DNA of 64,000 bases, taken from the NCBI GenBank assembly GCA_035578175.1, contig JAQMRL010000014.1:11694274-11758273 (forward strand), given 5' to 3'. The notes under the pieces were generated by a model, which had not been told where the DNA came from, searched no databases, and worked only from the letters and a program-made list of their open reading frames with translations. The DNA is from Catonia carolina. Its lineage: Eukaryota > Arthropoda > Insecta > Hemiptera > Achilidae. Below are positions 47,991 to 58,361 of the stretch, in pieces (position 1 is the stretch's first letter; each line of letters begins with the position of its first letter). The position numbers and the translations under genes were made by a program.

Positions 47991-48090
47991 CAAAGTTATA
48001 GGAAGTTAAAAAAATCTATAACTTTTGTTCCAAGCATTTTTTCTACAGAACTTAGTTTAGTGTAAAAATTAGTGATTTTCTGTATTTGAA

Positions 48091-48687
48091 TCAGTCATTT
48101 CAGAAAGTCAAAAATTTACATGTTTTTTTTAGAATACTTTAGGATTAGCTGAATGTAAATCCTTACAAAAATACATAAGTATGGCTTTCCGTAATATAAC
48201 ACTAAGAAAACGCTTATCCTTAAATATATAAAATGCTTCCTTCTAATTAAACAATTGAAAAAGGATGATCTTTTGAAGCTTAAGCTCTATTTTCTAGTGA
48301 AAGAGGCAATACAAAGTTTCTATGGAAAAATCTTTTTAAGGTAGACAACTACTGTTTGTGACGACGATGAAGAACTTAAAATAGTCCTGAAAAACAACAT
48401 TTTTTTTCTTTTAGTTAAGAATTTCAATTTTTATTACTGCAGAAAGCTATTTTAAGTCATAATATAAACTACTGAAATGAATAAATGAATACTTTTGTAC
48501 AGGACAATTTTCTTCTGGTCTAACAACATAAGTTAACATTTTACTCCAATTTATTTAGAAATGCTTAAGTCAAAATGTTCAATATTTTTTAAACAACTGA
48601 CTTATCTTCAAAAAACACAAAAGACAGTATTCATTTTATATGAAAATGGATAGACCTACGACCAAATTATATTTTTTAGTATTATTA
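48091..48687. other. Unassigned intergenic sequence
   Basis: AT-rich; no gene or repeat recognised. Confidence 0.45.
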
Positions 48688-49639
48688 CTTTCTCTTGCCT
48701 ATATGAATATATAGGAAGGAAAGTATTGTTTTCATGTCGATTTTTCGAAATCGAGTTTTCACCGGATCTATACGTTTTCAGACCCCCTGAACCCAAAAAA
48801 CATGTTTTTAGCGATTGGTCTGTGTGTGTGTGTGTGTGTGCGTGCGCGCGCGTGCGTGTGAACAGAATATCTCAAGAACGGAACAATGTACGAACTTGAA
48901 ACTTAAAACTTACGTTACATACCACTACTGGACCCGACACGAACATTTTCATCAAAATCGGTCAACCGGAAGTAGTAGTTTATTCGTGTAATTTTTTACT
49001 TTTTCGTGATTTTCTCAAAAACTGGTCCTACGATTTTTTTAAAAATCGGCTGGTTTACTAAATTTTTTATTCTCTACAAGATAGGGTAGGCGTCATGTGT
49101 GCTGGAATTCTTGGTGAGGGTGTTTTCTCGTAAAAACGTTGTTTTTTTAAGATTACGGCTTTAGTATGCATTTTAGCGCAAAACTTTATATAATAAAAAT
49201 TGTAGAGAATTTAAAATCCTACAACTTTTATTTCAAACAATTTTTTGTATAACGCTTAGTTTAGTGGTAATTTGCGATTTTCTTTTTTTTTCTCACGAAA
49301 ATGTGTGAAAAATTCGATTTTTTTTAAAGATTTCAGCCTTAGTATACATTTTACGACAAAAGTGTGTACATAAAATTTATAGGAAATTAAAAGATTTACA
49401 ACTTTTACTTAGAGCATTTTTCTCTACAGAGCCTAGTTTAGCGTGAAAGAGTGATTTTCCGTATTTCTAAGCCAAACTGAGGTTGATTTTCATTTTACGT
49501 CTTTCACTCATGATTAAAATTAGGTTATGTTTATTGAGGTTAGTTTTTTGTTTATTTCTTATGTTTTATTACTAATGTTAGGATTATTGTTAATTATTTG
49601 CACTGGCAAGAGAAAGTTGTGTGAGTGTTTCACACCAGA
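48688..49639 (+). mobile_element. R950 repeat, copy 4 (full length, reference copy)
   Basis: Starts CTTTCTCTTGCCTATATGAA and ends GCAAGAGAAAGTTGTGTGAG with TGTTTCACACCAGA. Internal order: the GTTTTCATGTCGATTTTTCG block, CAGACCCCCTGAACCC, a TG/CG microsatellite at 48826-48860, ATATCTCAAGAACGGAAC, CGGTCAACCGGAAGTAGTAG, GATAGGGTAGGCGTCATG, module 1 (about 49149-49300) and module 2 (about 49327-49470). No reading frame is conserved between copies. Confidence 0.9.
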
Positions 49640-49704
49640 TTTTTTTTATTAAAATGTAGTAAATTGCCAGTTTTTTTAATTATTCCAATACTCATTTTTT
49701 TAAG

Positions 49705-49847
49705 TTCTACAGTAGTTGATTTTCATTTTGTGTCATTCATCATGATTAAAATTAGATTATATTTTTCATATTACATTGTTTACTAATAATTAATTAAACA
49801 TTATCATTAACATTGGTAAGAGAAAGTAATATGAGTGCTTCACACCA
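49705..49847 (+). mobile_element. R950 3'-end fragment
   Basis: GTTGATTTTCATTTTGTGTC through GGTAAGAGAAAGTAATATGA to GTGCTTCACACCAGA repeats the last ~140 bp of the element directly behind copy 4. Confidence 0.7.
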
Positions 49848-49867
49848 GATATTTAGTGTTGTGATTG

Positions 49868-50150
49868 TTTTTTTGTCATCAGTCTCTTGACTGGTTTGAT
49901 GCAGTTCTCCACGCTGTTCTATCTTGCGCAAGTCGTTTCATATCTACATATCTGTAACACTCTATATCTTGTCTTTTTGATGAAGTCCCCTCTGATAGTC
50001 CTCGCCCGGAGACTCAAATGGAGGACTAGTTTATCTCCGGAATGTTTTACCAGAGAGGACGCCATCATAATTTTTCATATTTTGAAGTTCTCAAAGCTCT
50101 TGAAGACCTGCATATACTAAGTCCTAACTGGAATCATACATGAAGGAATT
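49868..50150 (-). repeat. Probable LINE 3'-UTR-like fragment
   Basis: GTCATCAGTCTCTTGACTGG followed by TTTGATGCAGTTCTCCACGC closely resembles a sequence block I know from 3' untranslated parts of arthropod RTE-like retroelements; the strand is inferred from that. The following GAGGACTAGTTTATCTCCGG region has no assignment. No protein is encoded. Confidence 0.4.
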
Positions 50151-50852
50151 TCCTCACGATAACTCTAGTCAGACTGAAAAAGCTGTAGTTTACTGTTGCT
50201 TTCAGATTTTTAGTTGGCAGACTGAGTGCCCCAAGCCACCATCTGCCAGGGTGGAATGGGCAGCCCTTCCAGTTTCGTTCACCATGAGGCGGTCATCGTG
50301 CTGATGAGTGGTCACATGGTTACTAATAGGCCACACAACGTGAATTAATGGATAGGACACTAGCCTTCTATCCCGGCCGGTTCCCTTAAGCCTTTTGTAT
50401 AAGGAATTAAGGGGTCTCCTTCCAGTTGATGACAGAAGTCCTTTGTAGCCCGTGTTGTGATTAGCAACATAGATAATAAATTGTTCATGTACACAATATC
50501 CCTAAACTCTTCTGATATTTTATTCCGAGTAACAATATATACTACTTTGAAATCACCTATAAGTAACTGTTGTATACTGTGGACAATTCGAACTGGCACA
50601 ACTCTTTCTCTACATGTACACACAGTTTTGTGTAAAGTATATCCATAACCTATTCTTTCAACTAAGTCTACAAATTTTAATGTACGCAAATCCCTATAAC
50701 CTTATTTCAATGTACAAACATACAAATAATTATTTCATTTTAAAATATATATTTAATTTGTCCCAGTAAAAATTTAATTATAAATTACAAGAACTAAACT
50801 GCAAAAACTCACTTAACTGTACTCCACAGACGCACGCAACTAACTAAAAAAA
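50151..50852. other. Unassigned intergenic sequence
   Basis: Slightly less AT-rich than its surroundings; no gene or repeat recognised. Confidence 0.4.
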
Positions 50853-51802
50853 TCTGGTGTGAAACACTCACACAACTTTCTCTTGCCAATGCAAATAATA
50901 ATAAACCTAACATTATTAATAAAATATTAAAAATAAACAACAACTAACCTCAAAAACATAACCTTATTTTAATCATGAGTGGAAGACGCAAAATGAAAAT
51001 CGAACTCAATTTGGCTTAAAAAAAACGGAAAATCACACTTTCACGCTAAACTAGGCTCTGTAGAGAAAAATTCTCTAAACAAAAGTTGTAGATCTTTTAA
51101 TTTTCTATAACTTTTATTATATACACTTTTGTCGTAAAATGCATACTAAGACCGAAATGTTAAAAAAATCGATTTTTCTCACGTTTTCGTGAGAAAAAAA
51201 ACAGAAAATCGCAAATTACCGCTAAACTAAGCGTTATACAAAAAAATGTTTGAAACAGAAGTTGTAGGTTTTTAAATTCTCTACAACTTTTATTATATAA
51301 GTTTTTGCGCTAAAATTTATATTAAAGCCGTAATCTTAAAAAAACAACGTTTTTACGTGAAAACAGCCTCACCGAGAATTTCAGCAGACATGGCGCCTAC
51401 CCTATCTTGTAGAGAATAAAAAATTGAGTAAAATAGGCGATTTTTAAAAAAATCGTAGGACCAGTTTTTGAGAAAATCGCAAAAAACTGAAAAATTATAC
51501 GAATAAACTACTACTTCCGGTTGACCGATTTTGATGAAAATGTTCGTGTCGCGTCCGGTAGTGGTATGTAACTTAAGTTTCAAGTTTCAAGTTCGTACGA
51601 TGTTCCGTTCTTGAGATATTCTGTTCACACACACACACACACACACACAGACACACAGACACACACACAGACCAATCGCTAAAAACATGTTTTTTGGATT
51701 CAGGGGGTCTGAAAACGTATAGATCCGGTGAAAACTCGATTTCGAAAAATCGACATGAAAACAATACTTTCCTTCCTATATATTCATATAGGCAAGAGAA
51801 AG
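50853..51802 (-). mobile_element. R950 repeat, copy 5 (full length)
   Basis: Inverted relative to copy 4: begins TCTGGTGTGAAACACTCACA and ends TATAGGCAAGAGAAAG. CA microsatellite at 51629-51671. Flanked by TAAAAA on both sides. Confidence 0.9.
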
Positions 51803-52499
51803 TAAAAATTGGTCTAAATATATAACGAACAGAAAATCATATATGAAAACAAATAAATCACATCATTGTGTCTGACAGATTATTAATAACAACAGCGAAA
51901 ACAAAGCGTAGTGATGAGAATCGCACATTACATTAGTGATTGTATATTTTTGTGACTGTACCGTCGTTGCATGGCGAGGGACGAAGAGTGGAGTACATAA
52001 ACACTGAAGCTGCTTGTGCCAATTCGAATTGTCCTAAGTACAGTATTCAGATGAACTCCTAGCCGTGGGAGTGAGAGAATGCATAACGCTCTCACTCGCA
52101 CAAGCCATACGCGCCATTCCAATAACATTGTCATATAATTTTACTCATTGTTGTGAGCAAGCGTTTATGCATGCAGTAAACTAACAAGCAAGATAACGGC
52201 TGTAGTATGTTTTCAGATTAGGATTATAACGGTAAAGACCTTTGAGCGCATGCGTAGTTATGCCACATATCTCCCTCTCACTCGCTCGGCTATGGGACAT
52301 TAGTTCGTCTTATACCAATATATTTATAATTTATTAAAAATCTCCAGTAGTTCATATAGGTTTTACTACAGAAAATGCATTGGAAAACGATTTAACAAAT
52401 AGGAAAGTAACCAGCTTAGAATGATTTTTTTTTAAATAAATTTAAGTAGATGCATTACTAAATACCATCACACTTAGTATAAAACTGGAATATTTTTTT
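51803..52499. other. Unassigned intergenic sequence
   Basis: Contains two stretches rich in CTCTCACTCGC-type words (near 52080 and 52270), without recognisable element ends or gene. Confidence 0.4.
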
Positions 52500-52823
52500 A
52501 CCAATGCTCAAGTTTTTTTTTAGCTTTTATTTGTTATCGGGAAATATTTAACAAGGTTATTGGGCATCAAACGTAGAAAGACTGTGTTTTTCTACTAAGA
52601 TTTTTTGCATACTTCATCCTTTTTCTCAAAAACTGCTAACACTTAAGCTTCCAGACTGGTTTTATTAAATTTTTTTAGGTGATTTTTCCATATAAATCCA
52701 CCATATTTGTGGCAAAAAAGAGCTCCCAAGTAATTCAGTATCACTGTACTTCACCAGGGGAACTGAAATCGGGACGATATTTTTCGCTAACTGTAACTCG
52801 CTAATGAAGCGTTTGCGAACATA

Positions 52824-53747
52824 CGAGGTGTGGCTGTTAAATAACGAGACTGACGTAAAAATTTTATTTTAATTTTATACATAATCACTTATTGTCACCT
52901 TAAATATACACTCCTTCTCTATCCCTACAACGCTCCATGCAAATTTTCCATTGTTGGAAACAGTGCTGGAAGTCATCTTCTGTCAGCTCCTTCACGACAC
53001 GTGCCGCTTTCTCTTTTACAGTTTCAACAGACTCAAATCTTGCCCCTTTTAATGCAGATTTCACCTTACGGAACAGGTAGAAGATAATAATACGTGATGA
53101 AATGTGGTTTTTTACTTATGATCCGGAAATGAAGCGCTAATCCATGCACTGGAAGAGCCGAACTTCACTGAGAGCCAAAAAAGCTCGAATGAGCAAGTCA
53201 AAATTTAAAGCAATGATTATTGGTTTTTTTGATATCCGTGGGATTGTGTACCTTCACTGGGTTCCTGAAGGTCAAACAATAAATCAATATTACTACCTTG
53301 AGGTACTTTCTAAACTACGTCAAAGAAAGGAAAAAAACGCCCCGAAATGTGGAAGGACAAATCATGGGTTCTCCATAAAGACAATGTGTCAGCTCATTCC
53401 GCGTTATCTGTCAAGAGGTTCCTAGCCAAGTACAGCATCTCAGTGTTAGAACATCCACCTTATTCATCAGGTCTTGCACCATGTGACTTCTACCTGTTCC
53501 CTGAGGTGAAATCTGCATTAAAAGGGATAAGATTTGAGTCCGTGGAAGCTGTAAAAGAAAAAGCGGCATGTGTCCTGAAGGAGCTGACAGAAGATGACTT
53601 CCAGCACTGATTCCAACAATGGAAAATTCGCATGGAGCGTTTTAGGGATAGAGAAGGAGTGTATATTGAAGTTGACAATAAGTGATTATGTATAAAATTG
53701 AAATAAAATTTTTTACATCAGTCTCATTATTTAATAGTCACACCTCG
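52824..53747 (+). mobile_element. Fold-back mariner derivative, copy B, 924 bp
   Basis: TA at 52822-52823 and 53748-53749. The left end CGAGGTGTGGCTGTTAAATA and, inverted, the right end CGAGGTGTGACTATTAAATA are mariner TIRs. The left 260 bp (52824-53083) are an inverted copy of the right 261 bp (53487-53747), so both ends come from the 3' side. The original 5' end and the N-terminal transposase half are gone. Confidence 0.85.
53144..53668 (+). pseudogene. mariner transposase fragment, frameshift and nonsense
   Basis: Keeps the middle and C-terminal parts of a D,D34D transposase: FFDIRGIVYLHWVPEGQTIN, then after a one-base shift near 53340 WVLHKDNVSAHSALSVKRFL with the second catalytic Asp, and HPPYSSGLAPCDFYLFPEVK with the third. 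A stop (TGA, 53608-53610) follows DDFQH, where copy A has a Cys codon. The N-terminal DNA-binding half and the first catalytic Asp region are absent. This mariner is not the one at 13550. Confidence 0.85.
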
Positions 53748-54339
53748 TATTATGTTTATATGAACTTTTTTTATTTTTAGTTGTAAAATCATGTACTAAA
53801 TTATTTTACCATAACTTACAATCACTAAACAAAATGCCACAAATCGCACAAAAATAGGCTGACATTTTAAAGCAGTACCTAGAGGAAAATACCTGGCATT
53901 TTTCAGTAGGAACTCATAATAATTTCCTGGTATAGATACTGAAGTCACGAGATTGTCTTTTGCGTATGTATGGGCTGTGAGGAAGAGAATTGAAAATTTG
54001 GCAGTGTTACCAACCTCAACAGTGAGACACTACTTGTACACTTCACAACGGTGCAGTTTCTACATACATTTTGTTGTAAGCTGCATTTTATTTCAAGAAA
54101 ATGTTTTCGTCATAAACTTAATAAAAAATAAATGTGACCTGTAATATTGCCTATAACTTAATTACAAGACTAGAAATGTTTGATTTGCTGTAATTACTAG
54201 CTACCTTATTCCATTAGAACAAAATTTTGTACGAGTAAATCACCTTTTTTACTATTGCTGTCACTGGCGTCTTCACTATCAGTCTCACTAATATCTACCT
54301 AACCATTTCATTTTATTACCAGGTGTTAACAAAACTGTT

Positions 54340-54570
54340 GAAGAATAGCTTTGTCATGTATTTAATTTCCTTCTTTATTTTTCAAATTGTGGAAAGAGAA
54401 ACATCACAGTAGTAAGCCACTTACTCATGGCTTTTATTAAGAGGCAGGGAAAGATATTTTTGTTTAGCTTCAACTTCACAGCATTATTACACTGCATACT
54501 AGATTTTGTTCAGTACTGTGAATAGTCTGCCCACGTTTTCGAGAAACAAAACATTTCTGTTTACGGAAAC
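54340..54570 (-). pseudogene. Transposase N-terminal domain relic, left arm
   Basis: The minus strand reads CFVSRKRGQTIHSTEQNLVC, then in another frame EVEAKQKYLSLPLNKSHE and YCDVSLSTI. Same domain as the right arm, more degraded. Confidence 0.5.
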
Positions 54571-55028
54571 AAACAGTTATATTCGTACAGTTAACATACA
54601 TAATATTCCGCGATTTACTGTGACATGCTGTGGGTACAATATAAGTTGTTGCGTTTGTTGTACTGAAATTAATGTAGTCGTGCATGTGCACTGATGCTTT
54701 TCCCTCTCTTACCCTCGTTGCAAACAAAGGCAAACTTGTGACTTATGTAACTATACCGTAAGGGTTAAATACACTAACTTCATACAAAGTAAAGCCTCCA
54801 CAATCAAGTACAGTTAAAGGTTTTGGGAATGATTTACACTATAGTCACTTGAGTCACGAGTTTGCATCGAGGGGTAAAGGGGGAAAAGCATCAGTGCGCA
54901 TGCGCGACTGCTTTAATTTCAGTACAACAAACATAGCAACTTATACTATACCCAGAGCATTTACAGTAAATCGCGGAACCTTTTGTAGGTTAACTGTACG
55001 ATATAACTGTTTGTTACTGTAAACACAA

Positions 55029-55253
55029 ATGTCGGTTTCTCGAAAACATCGGCAGACTATTCGCAGAGCTAAATGCAATGTAATAAAATGTGAAGTTGAA
55101 GCTAAACAAAAATGCCTATCCATGCCTCTTAACAAAAGCCGTGACCGAGCAGCTAACTACTGTGATGTTTCTCTTTCCACAATACGAAAAATAAAGAAGG
55201 AAATTACAGATGTGAAGAAGCTATTCTTTAACAGTTTTGTTGACACCTGGTAA
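55029..55253 (+). pseudogene. Transposase-like N-terminal helix-turn-helix fragment, right arm
   Basis: 74 codons: MSVSRKHRQTIRRAKCNVIK, then PLNKSRDRAANYCDVSLSTI and RKIKKEITDVKK. The pattern (basic start, R-Q-I..NV, then PLNK--DRAA---GVS--TI-+IKKE) is the HTH region of DDE transposases common in hemipteran genomes. The catalytic part is absent; the frame ends at 55253 with an acidic stretch in another frame behind it. Confidence 0.5.
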
Positions 55254-55497
55254 AAAAAAAGAAAACGGTTAGGTAGATACTAGAGAGACTGATAATGAAA
55301 AAGCCGATGACAGCAATAGTAAAGAAGGCGATTCATTCGTAATTAGGCTATGTAGAAACTGCACTGTAGTGAAGTGTACGAGTAGTGTCTCACGGTTGAG
55401 GTTGGCAGCACTGCAAATATTTCAATTCCCTTCCTCACAGCCCATATAATATATGCAAAAGGCAATCTCGTGACTTCAGTATCTATAACAACTATTT

Positions 55498-56561
55498 CAC
55501 AGGCACTGTCTTTGATAAATAATCTAGGCACATGATATTGTTTTTACAATTAATACCAGTGGAGTTTCAATGTCCTAGTCAAGAACATTACTACAGCAAT
55601 TTTTTACCCAGAAAATATTAATTATAAAAATTAAATGCATAAAGTTGATTCTTCTATTTAATTTGGTAAGAAGACATCAGAAAATTACTGGTTAACGTTG
55701 GATTACAAAGGGTTCTGTCACAAAATGTTTACATAATCTTAATACAACGTACACTACATTAATTTTACTAATATATTTATCTCTATTTCTAAAGTCATGT
55801 ACGAGGAGAGAAATTAACTATTCAATTATATTTTTCTGTAGTCCAGTATCTGATTTGAAATACTTTAGCTGGTAAAAATTTGAGGATCGAATTCCGGATT
55901 ATTAAGTGCATGGACCGTTAGTCAAACACGCTGAAGAATTAAATTATCAATAAATAAAGTACTTCTATGTTATAAAAAGGTTTTAGATGAATTAAACTGA
56001 TGGAAACCGTTAAATTGGTGAAGTTATGGTAATGTGAATTTATTTCTTTTATAAGAACTTATCAAAACTGAATTCATAGAAATGGGTACACGTTCAATTG
56101 TATTTAATTGAAAGCTAATGCCGTTCTAGTTATTATTACACTAAAATTATAAATAATTATGTAAATTAATGTAATTATTAATTAACCTATACCGGTTTAC
56201 ATTTATTTAATGAACACATAACCTTAAAGTTTCCGACATTTTATAAATTTTTGAAGTTCCTTAATCGTACACAGTATTGTAATAGCGCTAATGTTAACAA
56301 TTGTTTAGATCGTTGTCGTTAGATGGCGTTGGTGTTCGCTTTTACTGCATGCAGATTCTAAGCGGGAATAGTTCGGTGAATATCTTCCTGTATTTTCACC
56401 CACCCCTAAGACTTCATTTAAGATAAAATGCGAACATAAATAATATTAAAATGTAACTCCTTGTGTTTAGAACATGTTTTTTATGTCAGTAGCGTAAATA
56501 GATTTTATGATATCTATGACTGAGAACTCTTGCATTTTATTAGCGTTCGGTAAAACAAATA
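55498..56561. other. Unassigned intergenic sequence
   Basis: AT-rich; nothing recognised. Confidence 0.45.
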
Positions 56562-56612
56562 TCTGGTGTGAAACACTCACGCGAGTTTCTCTTGCCAATG
56601 TAAATAATAAAC
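56562..56612 (-). mobile_element. R950 3'-end fragment, antisense
   Basis: TCTGGTGTGAAACACTCACG followed by CGAGTTTCTCTTGCCAATGT is the last ~50 bp of R950, with nothing of the body attached. It lies 84 bp before copy 6. Confidence 0.7.
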
Positions 56613-56695
56613 AACGGTCTCGTATGTCCCCCCCCCCGCCGTCATAATTAGTCACATTTTGTGGATACTTCGTATGTAATCTTACAGTATTTTTA

Positions 56696-56823
56696 CTTTC
56701 TCTTGCCAATATTATTAAATAGGAAGGAAAGTATTGTTTTCATGTCGATTTTACGAAATCAAGTTTTCACCGAAACTACACGTTTTCAGACCCCTGAACC
56801 CAAAAAACATGTTTTTAGCGATT

Positions 56824-56858
<35 letters not shown>

Positions 56859-57656
56859 ACGCGTGTGAGTGTGAACAGAATATCTCAAGAACGGAATATC
56901 GTACAAACTTGAAACTTGAAACCTAAGTTAGACACCACTAGAGGACCCGACACGAACATTTTCATCAGAATCGGTCAACCGGAAGTAGTAGTTTATTCGT
57001 GTCATTTTTCAATTTTTTGTGATTTTTTCAAAAACGGATCCTATGATTTTTTAAAAAATCGCCTTATTTACTAACTTTTTTATGCTTTACAAGATAAAGT
57101 AGGCGTCATGTCTGCTGACATTCTTGGAGAGGCTCTATTCACGTAAAAAAATTTGTTTTTTAAGATTGCGCCTTTAATATGGATTTTAGCGCAAAAATGT
57201 TTGTAATAAAAGTTGTAGACAATTTAAAATCCAACAACTTTTATTTCAAACATTTTTTGTATAACGCTTAGTTAAGGGGTAATTAGCAATTTTCTGTTTT
57301 TTTTTTTCTCACGGAAACGTGTAAAAAATTCGATTTTTTTTTAAGATTTCAGCCTTAGTATACATTTTACGACAAAAGTGTGTACATTAAATTTATAGGA
57401 AATTAAAAGATTTACAACTTTTATTTAGAGCATTTTTCTCTACAGAGCACAGTTTAGCGTGAAAGAGTGATTTTCCGTATTTTTAAGCCAAACTGAAGTT
57501 GATTTTCATTTTGCGTCTTTCACTCATGATTAAAATTAGGTTATGTTTATTGGGGTTAGTTTTTTGTTTATTTTTAATGTTTTATTACTAATGTTCGGTT
57601 ATATTGTTAATTATTTGCATTGGGAAGAGAATGTTATGTGAGTGTTTCACGCCAGA
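56696..57656 (+). mobile_element. R950 repeat, copy 6 (full length)
   Basis: CTTTCTCTTGCCAATATTAT start, TG microsatellite 56826-56858, end GTGAGTGTTTCACGCCAGA. The direct repeat TTTTTA lies on both sides (56690-56695, 57657-57662). Confidence 0.9.
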
Positions 57657-57996
57657 TTTTTAACGGGAAAACATTTAAAAAATTCCTACATCAATATTTT
57701 TCAAGTTATGGTAAAATATAAGCGTATGTAGTGTAAATAGATTGTTATTGGAAAGTTTTTAAATTATTAATAATATTTAATTTAATTATGTTAATTTAAT
57801 TTATGACATTAATTTACCTACCTAGGTACATTTAACCTTAACTTGAAAAATATCGGTGTAGGATTTTTAAAATAATTTTCCCGGTTTTATTGTTAAAAAT
57901 ACTGTTAGATTACGTTCGAAATATTCACAAAACGTGCCAAATTATGCTGTGGTGGGGGGGAATAACAAAAAAGACCCAATGAACAATTTAACCTAA
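57657..57996. other. Unassigned intergenic sequence
   Basis: AT-rich spacer between R950 copy 6 and MITE C copy 2; nothing recognised. Confidence 0.45.
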
Positions 57997-58326
57997 AGTC
58001 CCGTCTTTCTTAGTTTGCTCCTACTGTCAACAAATAATAACGTCACTGAGCGTGCGCGTTGTATAAAAATGAGTACAGGCTGATTAAAAAGTAACAAAAA
58101 AATAATTTCTAAAGTATTTAAATACAAAATACTTTTAATGGTATTTTTATAAATGAAATTATTAGGCCTACATCATATCACGACTGATATTTTAAGTACT
58201 TATAATTTAAAATATAGTTAACTTAACAGGAATACGACATCCATAAAGTCGCGGACTCTAGCGTGCACCCTGTAGTAGCTGGCTTTGGTTTGTTGACAGT
58301 AGGAGCGAACTAAGAACGGCTGAACT
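57997..58326. mobile_element. MITE family C, copy 2
   Basis: The inverted ends share TTAGTTTGCTCCTACTGTCA (left) with its complement TGACAGTAGGAGCGAACTAA (right), about 35-40 bp in all. Related over its length to 39121-39415. Non-coding. Confidence 0.75.
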
Positions 58327-58361
58327 GTAAAATTAGTAAACGTAAAATGAAAAATGGCCGC

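Larger units (their letters stand above)
45195..48090 (+). mobile_element. R950 repeat, copy 3, shattered by at least five nested insertions
   Basis: The R950 blocks occur in the correct order but in pieces: TTTCAGACCCCCCTGAAC at 45195-45223; the GCAATTGGTTTGTGTGTGAA and CTTAAG blocks at 45705-45803; GAACATTTTCATCAAAATCA onward at 46559-46705; the CTGCTGAAATTCTTGG block and ACAACGCTTAGTTTA at about 47400-47556; TTTTCTCATAAAAAT to GCATTTTACAACAAAAGTGT at 47717-47818; and the second-module end at about 47991-48090. The gaps are filled by a LINE, a Helitron, a LINE palindrome, a SINE and a retroposon tail. Confidence 0.75.
52735..53800. mobile_element. Diverged single arm of the palindrome family, host of mariner copy B
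   Basis: CTTCACCAGGGGAACTGAAA, then CGCTAACTGTAACTCGCTAA and TGAAGCGTTTGCG match the arm at about 26850-26925. The match resumes after the mariner with TATGTTTATATGAAC (arm: TATGTTTATATAAC). The mariner therefore landed inside an older copy of this repeat. Confidence 0.6.
53931..55497. mobile_element. 1.57 kb fold-back element with transposase N-termini in both arms
   Basis: The outer ends TATAGATACTGAAGTCACGA (53931) and its complement (to 55497) are inverted. The left arm 53931-54765 carries an extra segment at about 54075-54250; the right arm is 54830-55497. A central spacer of about 65 bp separates them. Arm identity is moderate, with many substitutions. The arms read outward, head to head, from a shared centre. 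The right arm carries TGCGCATGCGCG at 54898-54909, a perfect NRF-1/EWG-type palindrome. Confidence 0.75.

Noticed and set aside
48826..48860. CRISPR-like or satellite array made by the R950 copies
   Set aside because: The copies are dispersed, vary in orientation and have unequal spacers; the microsatellite is a simple TG/CG tract.
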